Shown here one piece after another: positions 7,551-19,326 of a stretch of 64,000 bases of DNA (its first letter is position 1; each line of letters starts with the position of its first letter). This DNA is from JBBRHQ01 sp963781345 (lineage in GTDB: Bacteria; Actinomycetota; Thermoleophilia; Solirubrobacterales; 70-9), in the NCBI GenBank assembly GCA_963781345.1, contig CAWAFQ010000014.1:558001-622000 (forward strand), read 5' to 3'. The translations under genes and the position numbers were made by a program. The notes below the pieces were generated by a model that was given only the letters and a program-made list of their open reading frames with translations, was not told the origin of the DNA and ran no database searches.

Positions 7551-7740
7551 CTAGCCGAGGAGATCGTCCAGAGCGTGGAGCGCCCGCTCATCGTGTGGTT
7601 CCTCGGCCAGCCTCGACAACGCGCCGGCCGCGGGCTGGACTTCACCAAGCGACGCTCGAGTCTCGACGCTCAGCCGCTCAAGCCATCTAGCAGCGGCGCG
7701 GGGTTAGCGGTCATCCTCGGCCTCGGCCAGGAGCCGGCAG
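7551..7740 (-). pseudogene. Small conserved ORF antisense to integrase remnant (copy 2, nonsense mutated)
   Basis: Read on the minus strand this aligns with the ORF at 3992-4243 over about 60 residues: CRLLAEAEDDR, a stop, then PRAAARWLERL, VETRASLGEVQ and ALDDLLG with a TAG at 7551-7553. The in-frame TAA falls exactly where copy 1 has Tyr between Arg and Pro, so one base change in a TAC/TAT codon would explain it. This is the partner of the integrase tail at 7780-7877. Confidence 0.5.
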
Positions 7741-7779
7741 AGCGAGAGGGCATCCTCGAGGCTGACCCGCTCGACCTCA

Positions 7780-7877
7780 CCCACCAGCTCAGCCACTCAC
7801 CCGAGGAGTCGATGCGCACATGCCAGCACTTGCTCGAAGACCCGAAAGGCAAGCCCCGCCGCTCGATCGACACCTGA
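7780..7877 (+). pseudogene. C-terminal scrap of a tyrosine recombinase beside tRNA-Arg
   Basis: The frame encodes LSHSPEESMRTCQHLLED, aligning with LGHSPEESMKTYQHLIEA at the end of the integrase remnant at 4070-4812. The catalytic Tyr is Cys here, and the rest of the enzyme is absent. It lies about 95 bp from the 3' end of tRNA-Arg, where such enzymes commonly integrate. Confidence 0.6.
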
Positions 7878-7970
7878 TAACCGAAGCCCGCGACGAGGAT
7901 GTACGTCATTTGAACGCCGCGGCTGCCAGCTGACCGCATGCCCGAACGGCCATTTGGCTTGCCACTGCTA

Positions 7971-8044
7971 CGCGCCCGACAGGATTCGAACCTGTGACCT
8001 CATGCTCCGGAGGCATGCGCTCTATCCAGCTGAGCTACGGGCGC
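7971..8044 (-). tRNA. tRNA-Arg, anticodon CCG
   Basis: Full cloverleaf on the minus strand: acceptor GCGCCCG / CGGGCGC, D stem GCTC/GAGC, anticodon stem CATGC/GCATG around loop CTCCGGA (anticodon CCG), and T arm ACAGG-TTCGAAT-CCTGT. Acceptor pairing spans 7972-8044, with G at 7971 as discriminator. CCA is not encoded. Its 3' end points into the accessory region, a typical attachment-site arrangement, but I found no second copy of the T-arm sequence in 1-7970. Confidence 0.95.
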
Positions 8045-8102
8045 TGAGGTGCGGAGTCTAGATCAGGCCTCGCGGTCGACCGCGCCGCTCTAGGCTGGCG
8101 GG

Positions 8103-9071
8103 GTGGACCTCTCCGTCGCCTTCCTCGGCACCGGCGGCTCGGTGCCGACTGCGCGCCGGGCCACCGCGAGCGTGCTGATCGCCCGTGGTGGCGACAGGAT
8201 CATGTTCGACTGCGGCGAGGGGACTCAGCGGCAGATGCAGCGCTCGCTGGGGCTGGTGCAGGTGGACGAGATCTACCTCACGCACTTCCACGCCGACCAC
8301 TTCCTCGGGCTTCCGGGGCTGCTGAAGACGTATGACCTCACCGATCGGGAGCGGCCGCTGATGGTCCATGGACCGCGGGGGTTGCGGGAGCTGTTCGCGA
8401 GCCTGCGGCCGATCCTCGGTCGCAGCCGCTACGAGATCGAGCTGGTCGAGGTCGAGCCGGGGGAGGGGGTCGCCCACGACGGCTACGAGATCCGACCGTT
8501 CGAGGTCGAGCACCGGGTCCGAGCCTGCGGCTACGCGCTGGTCGAGGAGGACCGGCCCGGACGCTTCGACGCCGAGACGGCGATCGGCCTCGGCGTGCCC
8601 GAGGGGCCGGCGTTCGGAGCGCTACAGCGCGGCGAGAGCGTGGAGGGCTCGTCGGGGACGGTGTCGCCGGCCGACGTCATGGGCGAGGCGCGCTCCGGGC
8701 GCACCGTCGCGATCACCGGCGACACGGCTCCGTGCGTCTCAACGGTCGAGGCCGCACGCGGCGCCGAGCTTCTGATCCACGACTCGAGCTTCGCCGAGGA
8801 GGAGGTGCAGCGGGCCGCCGAGACGGGGCACTCGACCGCCGGCCAGGCGGCGGCGCTGGCGCGCGAGGCCGCGGTGAAGATGCTCGCTCTCGTCCACATC
8901 TCCTCGCGCTACCACGTCAAGGCGATCCTCGAAGAGGCGCGAGAGGAGTTCAGGGCGGCGATCGCCCCCCGCGACTTCGACATCGTCGAGATCCCCTTTC
9001 CCGAGCGCGGCGAGCCGCAGCTCGTCCCCAACGGTGCCAGGGAACGCTCCGAGCGGCCGCCCGAGGAATGA
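8103..9071 (+). CDS. rnz: Ribonuclease Z
   Basis: The product is a 322-residue tRNA 3'-processing endonuclease of the metallo-beta-lactamase fold, which removes 3' trailers from tRNA precursors lacking an encoded CCA, as for the adjacent tRNA-Arg. The metal motif HFHADH is at residues 61-66, with FDCGEGTQRQ upstream and AITGDTAPC and GHSTAGQAA in the second half. Length fits the family. The start is a GTG with TAGGCT six bases upstream, consistent with a leaderless transcript. It is followed by the pyr operon, which has its own leader. Confidence 0.93.
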   Translation: MDLSVAFLGTGGSVPTARRATASVLIARGGDRIMFDCGEGTQRQMQRSLGLVQVDEIYLTHFHADHFLGLPGLLKTYDLTDRERPLMVHGPRGLRELFASLRPILGRSRYEIELVEVEPGEGVAHDGYEIRPFEVEHRVRACGYALVEEDRPGRFDAETAIGLGVPEGPAFGALQRGESVEGSSGTVSPADVMGEARSGRTVAITGDTAPCVSTVEAARGAELLIHDSSFAEEEVQRAAETGHSTAGQAAALAREAAVKMLALVHISSRYHVKAILEEAREEFRAAIAPRDFDIVEIPFPERGEPQLVPNGARERSERPPEE

Positions 9072-9114
9072 GGCGCTGACCCTGCTGCTACGCTGACCGC
9101 GTCTGTTCCTTTAA

Positions 9115-9132
9115 CCCGGTCCAGTGAGGCCA
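9115..9132 (+). promoter_or_regulatory. Putative PyrR-binding RNA loop before pyrR
   Basis: GGTC-CAGTGA-GGCC at 9118-9131 folds as a four-pair stem with a CAGUGA-type loop, close to the known PyrR binding loop (CCAGNGAGG). It ends a few bases before the AAGGAG ribosome site of pyrR, and no intrinsic terminator follows. This fits PyrR blocking translation, as described in mycobacteria, rather than attenuation. A TACGCT box at 9089-9094 could place the transcript start near 9101. Confidence 0.6.
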
Positions 9133-9145
9133 GCAAGGAGCGAAG

Positions 9146-9766
9146 TTGAGCGAGAGTGTCGTGCTCGAGCGCGACGATCTGAGGCGAACGCTGCGGCGGA
9201 TCGCCCACGAGATCGCCGAGAAGAACCCGGCCCCGGGCCGCCTCGCGATCGTCGGCATCCACACCCGCGGCGCCGTTCTCGCCGCCAGGCTTCACTCGAT
9301 CCTCGCCGAGTTGGTCGGTGACGCCGGGGAGATACCCCTCGGCGACATCGACATCTCCTTCTACCGCGACGACCTCGCCAGCCGCGCCCCGGACGCACAG
9401 CCGGTCGTCCACGCCTCCCACCTCGACTTCGACCTCGCCGGGCTCACCGTCGTCCTCGTCGACGACGTCCTCTTCACCGGCCGCACGGTGAGGGCCGCGG
9501 TCGAGGCGCTCTTCGACTACGGCCGCCCCGAGCGGGTGCAGCTCGCGGTCCTCTGCGACCGCGGCCACCGCGAGCTTCCCGTTCGCCCCGATTACGTCGG
9601 CAAGAACCTGCCGACCTCGCGCGGGCAGCGGGTCAACGTCCGCCTCGAGGAGGTCGACGGCTCCGACCGGGTGACGATCAGCGGCGAGCTGGGGTCATCG
9701 AACGGCTCGGGCGGGAGCGGGGAACTGAGTTCAGCGGCAAGCGACGACGGAGGTGGCGAGGAATGA
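9146..9766 (+). CDS. pyrR: PyrR, pyrimidine operon regulator / uracil phosphoribosyltransferase
   Basis: RNA-binding regulator that senses UMP/UTP and PRPP. The product is 206 residues, with PRPP motif VLVDDVLFTGRT at about 103-114. The C-terminal 25 residues (Ser/Gly/Asp-rich) are an extension. The start is TTG 9146, with AAGGAG five bases upstream, immediately after the RNA loop it is expected to bind. The stop overlaps the pyrB start (ATGA at 9763), so the two are translationally coupled. First gene of the pyr operon. Confidence 0.92.
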   Translation: MSESVVLERDDLRRTLRRIAHEIAEKNPAPGRLAIVGIHTRGAVLAARLHSILAELVGDAGEIPLGDIDISFYRDDLASRAPDAQPVVHASHLDFDLAGLTVVLVDDVLFTGRTVRAAVEALFDYGRPERVQLAVLCDRGHRELPVRPDYVGKNLPTSRGQRVNVRLEEVDGSDRVTISGELGSSNGSGGSGELSSAASDDGGGEE

Positions 9767-10728
9767 AGGACCTGCTGACGATCGAGCAGCTCTCACGAGA
9801 GGAGATCGAGGCGATCCTCGACCGGGCGGAGAGCTTCGCCGAGGTCGGGCGTCGCGACATCAAGAAGGTCCCGACCCTGCGGGGCCGGACCATCGTCAGC
9901 CTCTTCTACGAGTCGAGCACCCGCACCAGCTCCTCGTTCGAGCTCGCCGCCAAGCGGCTCTCGGCCGACCTGGTCTCGATCAAGGCCGCCGGCTCCTCGG
10001 TCGACAAGGGCGAGTCCCTGAAGGACACGGTCGCGACCCTCTCCGCCTACGACCCGGCGGCGATCGTGATCCGCCACCCCTACGCCGGGGCGGCGAAGCT
10101 GGTCGCGGGATGGACCGAGGCCTCGGTCATCAACGCCGGTGACGGCAAGCACGAGCACCCGAGCCAGGCCCTGCTCGATGTCTTCACCCTTCGCCAGCGG
10201 CTCGGTTCGCTCGAGGGCAAGCGGATCTGGATCGTCGGTGACGTCCTCCACAGCCGGGTCGCGCGCTCCAATCTGATCGCCTTCGGGCTGATGGGGGCGC
10301 AGGTCACCCTCTGCGGCCCGCCGACCCTGATCCCGCGCGGGATCGAGGAGATGGGGTGCGACATCACCTACTCGCTCGACGGCATCGGCGAGGCCGACGT
10401 CATCTACGCGCTGCGGATGCAGAACGAGCGGATGAAGGGCGCCTTCGTGCCCTCGATCCGCGAGTACGCGACGAGGTTCCAGATCGACGCCCGACGGCTC
10501 GGACCGCGCCAGCTGCTGATGCACCCGGGTCCCGTCAACCGCGGTGTCGAGCTCTCCGGCGAGGTGATCGACTGCGAGCAGTCGCTGATCACCGAGCAGG
10601 TCGAGTCCGGGCTGGTGGTGCGGATGGCGATCCTCTTCGAGATCCTCACCGGAGGCGAGCGGCCCGAGGTGGTCCCAGACTCCGGCGAGACCCCGCAGGC
10701 GCCGACCCCGCTGGGGCAGCCGGCGTGA
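9763..10728 (+). CDS. pyrB: Aspartate carbamoyltransferase catalytic subunit
   Basis: Joins carbamoyl phosphate and aspartate, the second step of UMP synthesis. The product is 321 residues. The carbamoyl-phosphate motif SSTRTS is at about 51-56, with a second-domain HPGPVNRG near residue 250. There is a short polar C-terminal extension past the usual end. No pyrI is present, as expected when pyrB is paired with pyrR and pyrC in one operon. It overlaps pyrR by 4 bp and pyrC by 4 bp (GTGA). Confidence 0.95.
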   Translation: MKDLLTIEQLSREEIEAILDRAESFAEVGRRDIKKVPTLRGRTIVSLFYESSTRTSSSFELAAKRLSADLVSIKAAGSSVDKGESLKDTVATLSAYDPAAIVIRHPYAGAAKLVAGWTEASVINAGDGKHEHPSQALLDVFTLRQRLGSLEGKRIWIVGDVLHSRVARSNLIAFGLMGAQVTLCGPPTLIPRGIEEMGCDITYSLDGIGEADVIYALRMQNERMKGAFVPSIREYATRFQIDARRLGPRQLLMHPGPVNRGVELSGEVIDCEQSLITEQVESGLVVRMAILFEILTGGERPEVVPDSGETPQAPTPLGQPA

Positions 10729-12074
10729 GCCCGCCCGCCGAGAAGCTGACTGTCCGCGACGGCGAGCCGGTCGACCTCGTGATCCGCGGCGCCACGGTGC
10801 TCGACCCCGGCTCCGGCATCGAGGGGCCCCATGACATCGTCATCCGCGACGGCGAGATCGCCGAGCTCGCCGCCCCCGGCTCAGGCGCTGAGGACGGAGT
10901 GGAGGTGATCGAGGGCGAGGGGCTGCACGCCTTCCCGGCCTTCTTCGACCCCCACGTCCACCTGCGCGCGCCAGGCCAAGAGCACAAGGAGGACATCGAG
11001 ACCGGCACCCGCGCCGCCGCCGCCGGCGGCTTCTGCGGGATCATCGCGATGGCCAACACCGAGCCACCGGTCTGCGACGCCACTGACGTCGAGGCGCTCC
11101 ACGATCGCGCCCGCACCGAGGCCTCGGTCCCGGCCGGGTTCGTGGCCACGGTCACCCGCGGGATGCGCGGCGAGGAGCTGACCGACATGGCCGAGCTTCG
11201 CGGCGCCGGCGCGATCGGCTTCTCCGACGATGGGCTGCCGATCCGCAGCGCCCGGATCATGCGCCGCGCGCTTCAGTACCAGCGCCTCTGCGGCGGGGTG
11301 ATTGCGCTGCACGAGGAGGACCCCGATCTCTCCGGGGAGGGTGTCATGCACGAGGGCGCGGTCTCGGCGCTGCTCGGCCTCAGCGGAATCCCCTCGATCT
11401 CGGAGTCGACGATGATCACCCGCGACGCCGCGATCGCCGCCTACGAGGAGGCCAGGATCCACGTCCAGCACCTCTCCGCGGTCGAGTCGGTGGAGGCGGT
11501 GCGAGATGCCAAGAACGGCGGGGTGCAGATCTCCTCTGAGGCCACCCCGCACCACCTCTGCCTCACCGACGAGGCGGTCCGAGGGCTCGACGCCTCGCGC
11601 CACAAGATGAATCCGCCGCTTCGCGCAGAGGCCGACCGCCAGGCGCTTATCGAGGGCCTTCGCGACGGCACCATCGACTGCGTCGCGACAGACCACGCGC
11701 CCCATGTCGCCGAGGAGAAGGAGGTCCCGTTCGAGGCGGCGATGATGGGGGTGACCGGGCTCGAGACCGCCTTCGCCGCGATCCACACGCACCTGGTCGG
11801 GCCCGGGGTGCTGCCGCTTTCGCTGGTGGTCGAGAAGCTCGGCTGCGGAGGCGAGCCCTTCGGGGTGCCGCGCGCCAGCCTCGCCCCCGGAAGTCCGGCC
11901 AACGTCGCCCTCTGCGACCTCGAGGCCTCCTGGGTGGTGGGGGAGGGCGGATACGAGAGCCGCTCGTTCAACTCCTGGTGCGCGGGAGAGCAGCTTCGCG
12001 GCCAGGTGAAGATGACGGTCGCGGCGGGGCAGGTGGCCTACCGGTTGCGAAGCTTCTCGATGGGGGTGGCGTGA
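10725..12074 (+). CDS. pyrC: Dihydroorotase
   Basis: Zinc amidohydrolase that cyclises carbamoyl aspartate. The GTG at 10725 overlaps the pyrB stop; the frame is open further upstream, but that part is out-of-frame pyrB. The product is 449 residues with metal-binding DPHVHLRAPG (His 77, 79), conserved AMANTEPP, SSEATPHHL and VATDHAPH, all typical of class I dihydroorotase. The C-terminus (SFNSWCAGEQLRGQV) is the usual cap. It is followed after 22 bp by a hydrolase gene not normally part of the pathway. Confidence 0.94.
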   Translation: MSPPAEKLTVRDGEPVDLVIRGATVLDPGSGIEGPHDIVIRDGEIAELAAPGSGAEDGVEVIEGEGLHAFPAFFDPHVHLRAPGQEHKEDIETGTRAAAAGGFCGIIAMANTEPPVCDATDVEALHDRARTEASVPAGFVATVTRGMRGEELTDMAELRGAGAIGFSDDGLPIRSARIMRRALQYQRLCGGVIALHEEDPDLSGEGVMHEGAVSALLGLSGIPSISESTMITRDAAIAAYEEARIHVQHLSAVESVEAVRDAKNGGVQISSEATPHHLCLTDEAVRGLDASRHKMNPPLRAEADRQALIEGLRDGTIDCVATDHAPHVAEEKEVPFEAAMMGVTGLETAFAAIHTHLVGPGVLPLSLVVEKLGCGGEPFGVPRASLAPGSPANVALCDLEASWVVGEGGYESRSFNSWCAGEQLRGQVKMTVAAGQVAYRLRSFSMGVA

Positions 12075-12096
12075 ACAGGCGGAGCTCCGCACTCAG

Positions 12097-12639
12097 ATGT
12101 CAACGATGAGGCTCGATCGCGAGAGGGCGGCACTGGTGGTGGTCGACGTCCAGGAGGCCTTCCGCAAGGCCGTGCCAGATTTCGACGAGGTTGCATCGGC
12201 CGTTGGGACGCTGGTTCAGGGCGCGGTCGCGATCGGCGTTCCGGTGATCGTCACCGAGCAGTACCCGAAGGGTCTCGGCCGCACCGTCTCGGCGGTCGCC
12301 GAGCATCTCCCCGAGGGCACTGAGCCGGTCGAGAAGGTTCGCTTCTCCGCGGCCGAGGCCGAGGGCTTCGACCTCGGCGGGCGCGACCAGGCGATCGTCT
12401 GCGGGATCGAGGCCCACGTCTGCGTCAACCAGACGACGCTCGATCTGCTCGGGCGGGGGGTCGAGGTCCAGGTGGTCAGTGACGCCGTCGGCTCGCGCAC
12501 CGCGGAGAACCGCGACCTCGGCCTGCGCCGGGCCGAGCGGGCGGGCGCCGGGCTGACCAGCGTCGAGATGGCGCTTTTCGAGTTGCTCGGCGGCTCCGAC
12601 GCGGAGGAGTTCAAGGTCGTCCAGGGGCTGGTGATGTGA
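12097..12639 (+). CDS. Isochorismatase-like cysteine hydrolase inside the pyr operon
   Basis: 180 residues with the family triad: D17 in VVVDVQE, K80 in EKVRF and C109 in GIEAHVCVNQT. The last motif is typical of the YcaC-like/isochorismatase-like amidases, whose substrates vary widely. It sits between pyrC and carA, its stop overlapping carA by 4 bp, so it is co-translated with the pathway. A role on a pyrimidine-derived or damaged amide is possible but not shown. A second ATG at 12106 is an alternative start. Confidence 0.85.
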   Translation: MSTMRLDRERAALVVVDVQEAFRKAVPDFDEVASAVGTLVQGAVAIGVPVIVTEQYPKGLGRTVSAVAEHLPEGTEPVEKVRFSAAEAEGFDLGGRDQAIVCGIEAHVCVNQTTLDLLGRGVEVQVVSDAVGSRTAENRDLGLRRAERAGAGLTSVEMALFELLGGSDAEEFKVVQGLVM

Positions 12640-13745
12640 GCGCCTACGTGCTGCTCGAGGACGGTGCTCGCTTCGACGGCATCGGCTGTGGGGCTGAGGC
12701 AGATGCGCTGGGCGAGGTCGTCTTCAACACCTCGATGACCGGCTACCAGGAGGCGGTCACAGACCCCTCCTACGCCGGGCAGATCATCACCTTCGCCTAC
12801 CCGCTGGTCGGCAACTACGGGGTCTCGGCCGAGGCGATGGAGTCCGACCGGGTCCACGCGCGCGCCGTGATCATGCGCGACGCCAAGAACGGCGAGGACG
12901 TCGCCAGCGCCGAGGGTGGCTGGCTCGACTGGCTCACCGACTGTGGCGTCGCCGCGATCACCGGGGTCGATACCCGGGCACTCGTCCGCCACATCCGCGA
13001 TCGCGGCGCGATGCGCGGCGGTGTCTTCTCGGCGCAGACCTCCGAGGCCGACGCGGCCGCCGCGATCGAGGCCGAGCCCTCGATGGCTGGTGCAAACCTG
13101 GCCGCGACCGTGACCCCGGCCGAGCCGGTGCGCCTCGAGGGAGGCGGCCCGCACGTCGTCGGCATCGACACCGGGATCAAGGGAAGCATCATCGGCCAGC
13201 TGCGCCAGCGCGACTGCCGCCTGACGCTGCTGCCGTGCTCCTCGTCGGCCGATGACGTCCTCGCCGAGGATCCCGACCTCGTCTTCCTCGCCAACGGCCC
13301 CGGCGATCCCGCCGCGCTCGAGGCAGTGGTGGAGACGGTCCGCGGCCTGATCGGCAAGCGCCCGGTCGTCGGCATCTGCCTCGGCCACCAGCTGCTCTGC
13401 CGCGCCGTGGGGCTGGAGACGTTCAAGCTCCCCTTCGGCCACCGCGGATCCAACCATCCGGTCAAGGACCTCGAGACCGGGAGGATCGACATCACCTCCC
13501 AGAACCACGGTTTCGCCGTCAGCGGCCCCGGGGGGGAGACGACGATCTCCGGCGACGAGCCGGTCCGTTGGGAGACCGACTTCGGCGCCGCCGAGCTCTC
13601 CCATCTCAACCTCTATGACCGCACGGTCGAGGGGCTGGTCCTGCGTGACGTCGCCGGGGCGACCGTCCAGTACCACCCCGAGGCCGGCCCGGGCCCCCAC
13701 GACGCCCGCTATCTCTTCGACCGCTTTCTGGAGCTGGCGGCGTGA
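12636..13745 (+). CDS. carA: Carbamoyl-phosphate synthase small subunit
   Basis: Glutaminase subunit that feeds ammonia to CarB. The product is 369 residues. The N-terminal CPSase_sm domain (FNTSMTGYQEAVTDPSYAGQII...GNYG) is followed by a class I glutamine amidotransferase with nucleophile C248 in GICLGHQLLC and HNHGFAV- and YHPEAGPGP-type histidine/glutamate motifs. The start GTG overlaps the upstream stop (GTGA), and its own stop overlaps the next gene, so translation is coupled on both sides. Confidence 0.95.
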   Translation: MSAYVLLEDGARFDGIGCGAEADALGEVVFNTSMTGYQEAVTDPSYAGQIITFAYPLVGNYGVSAEAMESDRVHARAVIMRDAKNGEDVASAEGGWLDWLTDCGVAAITGVDTRALVRHIRDRGAMRGGVFSAQTSEADAAAAIEAEPSMAGANLAATVTPAEPVRLEGGGPHVVGIDTGIKGSIIGQLRQRDCRLTLLPCSSSADDVLAEDPDLVFLANGPGDPAALEAVVETVRGLIGKRPVVGICLGHQLLCRAVGLETFKLPFGHRGSNHPVKDLETGRIDITSQNHGFAVSGPGGETTISGDEPVRWETDFGAAELSHLNLYDRTVEGLVLRDVAGATVQYHPEAGPGPHDARYLFDRFLELAA

Positions 13746-14361
13746 TCTGGCCGCCGCCAAGGAAACCGCTGGTGGGATCGATCGTCAGGCTCGAGCCGCT
13801 CGAGCCCGCCCACCGCGAGCCGATGTCGGAGGCATCGGCGGACCCCGCGATCTGGACCTGGATGGACCGCACCGTTCCCGGTGACGCCGCCGCCTTCGGC
13901 CGCTGGTTCGACGAGCGCCTGGCGGCCTCCTCGACGGCGACCGAGTGGTGCTTTGCGACGCTCTCGGCCGACGGGGGCGGGGTCATCGGCAGCTCCTCCT
14001 ATCTCGCGATCCGGCCCGAGCACGACGGCCTCGAGATCGGCTGGACCTGGCTCGTGCCCTCCGCCTGGCGCACCGGCGCCAACGTCGAGGCGAAGCTGCT
14101 GATGCTCGGCTTCGCCTTCGAGGACCTCGGCGCGCAGCGGGTCGAGTTCAAGACCGACGCTCGCAACCAGCGCTCGCGCGACGCCCTGGCGGCGCTGCCC
14201 GCGGTCTTCGAGGGCATCTTCCGAAAGCACATGAAGATGCGCGGGATCGGCGTCCGCGACTCCGCCTTCTTCTCGATTCTCGACGATGAGTGGCCCGGGG
14301 TGAGGGCGAACCTGGAATCCCGCCTCGCGGCCCATCCGGCGGCCGCTGCGTCGGAGAGCTG

Positions 14362-14362
<1 letters not shown>
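13742..14362 (+). CDS. GNAT acetyltransferase (RimJ/RimL type) between carA and carB
   Basis: 206 residues. It starts with LVGSIVRLEPLEPAHREPMSEAS, the usual opening of the RimJ/RimL-like Acetyltransf_3 group, and has the acceptor-loop segment EIGWTWLVPSAWRTGANVEAKLLMLGFAFEDLGAQRVEFKTDARNQ split over strand 4 and the acetyl-CoA helix. Substrates of this group include protein N-termini and small amines; this one is unknown. GTG start and stop both overlap the flanking car genes (GTGA, TGATG), so it is fully embedded in the pyr operon. Confidence 0.85.
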
Positions 14363-17475
<3,113 letters not shown>

Positions 17476-17483
<8 letters not shown>

Positions 17484-18342
17484 GGGCTCCGACGGCAGGG
17501 TGCTGGCGCCGTTCGGGCGGCGCAGGTGTGAGGTCGCCGGGAACCGCGAGAGCGGCGGGTACCGGATCTTCTCGCTGCTCGACGAGTCCGGCCCGGCTCC
17601 GCGAGCAGGCCAGTTCTACATGCTCGCGACCGAGCGCGGCTGGGGCGAGGGGGGCGAGCGCCCCTTCCTTCCGCGCGCCTTCTCGGTCGCGGCCGCCGGG
17701 GAGGCCGGGGGCGCGGTCCGGCTCGACTTCCTCGTCGAAGGCGTCGGCCCCGGCACCCGCAGGCTCTGCGGGCTCGAGCCGGGGGAGGGGGTCTGGGTCA
17801 ACGGGCCCCTAGGGCGGCCGTTCTCGGCCCCCGCCGACCTCGCTCCCGCGGCGGCGGGGGCGATCCTTATCGGCGGCGGCATCGGCATCGCCCCCTTGGC
17901 GATCCTGCGCCGAGAGCTCGCCTCGGGCGCGATCCCCAGCCGGGTCCTGCTCGGCTTCCGCGACCGCCAGCACTCCGGCGGGGTCGGGGAACTATTCGAC
18001 TGCAGCGAGGTGCGGCTGGCGAGTGAGGACGGCCACAGCGGTCACCGCGGCTATGTCACCGACCTGCTCGGGGTGATGCTGGAGGGAGACGACGTGGGCT
18101 CGGCCGTCGTATTCGCCTGCGGCCCTCCGGCGATGCTGGAGGCGGTGAGGCTGATGTGCCGCGGCGCCGGGGTCGCCTGCGAGCTGGCGATGGAGTCGGG
18201 GATGGCCTGCGGCTACGGCGCCTGCTTCGGCTGCGCCGTGCCACTCACCGGCGGCGGCTACATGCGCCTCTGCGTCGACGGCCCGACCGTGGCGGGCGAG
18301 GAGATCGAGACGGCGCTGGTCGAGGGCTCGGGGCACCGGTGA
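17476..18342 (+). CDS. pyrK: Dihydroorotate dehydrogenase electron-transfer subunit
   Basis: FAD and [2Fe-2S] subunit that passes electrons from dihydroorotate dehydrogenase to NAD+. The GTG at 17476 overlaps the carB stop. The product is 288 residues: a flavodoxin-reductase-like FAD/NAD fold (PRAFSVAAA, GGGIGIAPL) and a C-terminal cluster C245-x4-C250-x2-C253-x12-C266 in the usual PyrK place. It overlaps pyrD by 4 bp. Its presence marks the dehydrogenase as class 1B. Confidence 0.92.
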
Positions 18343-19262
18343 GCGTCGACCTCGCGACTACGTTTTGCGGGATCGCCCTGGAGCACCCGGTGATCAACGC
18401 CTCCGGGACCTTCGACGCGATCGCCGCCCGCCGGGCCTTCGGCGAGGCGCTTGTGCAGAGCTTTCCCTTCTCGGCCTTCGTCTCGAAGACGATCACCCCG
18501 GAGCCGAGGGCCGGCAACCCGCCGCCGCGGCTGTGGGAGACGCCGGCGGGGATGATCAACTCGATCGGCCTGCCGAACAAGGGACTCGCGGGCTTCCTCG
18601 AGCACGACCTGCCGCAGCTCGCCGAGCTGCCGGTGCCGCTTGTCGTCTCGGTGATGGCCACGAGCGCGGAGGAGTTCTCACAGCTGGTCTCGGGGGTAAC
18701 CGAGCGCGACGAGGTCGCGGCGGTCGAGCTCAACGTCTCCTGCCCCAACGTGCACTCGGGCCTGATCGTCGGCGAGCAGCCGGTGGAGACGGCGAGGCTG
18801 CTCGAGGCGCTGCGGCCGCTGACCGCGAAGCCGCTGATCGTGAAGCTGACGCCGAACGTCGCCGAGCCGGCGGCGGTCGCGGTGGCGGCCGAGGGCGCGG
18901 GCGCCGACGCCGTCTCCCTGATCAACACTCTCAAGGCCTCTGCCGTCAACCCGGCGACGCTCGAGCCATCGCTCGGTGCCGGCCACGGCGGCCTCTCCGG
19001 CCCCGCGATCCGCGCCGTTGCCCTCGAGCAGGTTCGCGTGGTCAGTGACGCCGTTGCGATCCCGGTTGTCGGCATGGGAGGGGTCACCTCGGGTGTCGAT
19101 GCACTCGATTTCATCGCCGCCGGCGCGTCGCTGGTCGCCGTCGGGACCGAGAACTTTCGCGATCCCGCCGCGGGGACCAGGGTGCTCTCGGAGCTCTGCG
19201 AGCGTCTGGCGGCGGCCCGTCCCTCTCCCGCTGACCTAAACCTGAACTTGAGGTACAGGTGA
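18339..19262 (+). CDS. pyrD: Dihydroorotate dehydrogenase, class 1B catalytic subunit
   Basis: FMN enzyme oxidising dihydroorotate to orotate. The GTG at 18339 overlaps pyrK. The product is 307 residues. NASGTFD at the N-terminus, catalytic base Cys135 in ELNVSCPNVHSG (Cys marks class 1), IVKLTPNV, GGLSGPAIRA and VVGMGGVTSG are all conserved. Last gene of the operon; pyrE and pyrF are not in this window, and pyrF is missing from its common actinobacterial place before ihf. Confidence 0.94.
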   Translation: MSVDLATTFCGIALEHPVINASGTFDAIAARRAFGEALVQSFPFSAFVSKTITPEPRAGNPPPRLWETPAGMINSIGLPNKGLAGFLEHDLPQLAELPVPLVVSVMATSAEEFSQLVSGVTERDEVAAVELNVSCPNVHSGLIVGEQPVETARLLEALRPLTAKPLIVKLTPNVAEPAAVAVAAEGAGADAVSLINTLKASAVNPATLEPSLGAGHGGLSGPAIRAVALEQVRVVSDAVAIPVVGMGGVTSGVDALDFIAAGASLVAVGTENFRDPAAGTRVLSELCERLAAARPSPADLNLNLRYR

Positions 19263-19289
19263 ATTTCTACAAATATCGCGTATTCCCCC

Positions 19290-19317
19290 TTGCGAGTGCC
19301 TGACTCGCGCCTATAAT
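19290..19317 (+). promoter_or_regulatory. Promoter for ihf
   Basis: TTGCGA (19290-19295), 16-bp spacer, TATAAT (19312-19317), then nine bases to the ATG of ihf. This is the best match to a housekeeping promoter in the window, and its spacing predicts an almost leaderless transcript. Confidence 0.7.
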
Positions 19318-19326
19318 CGCGCCCCA

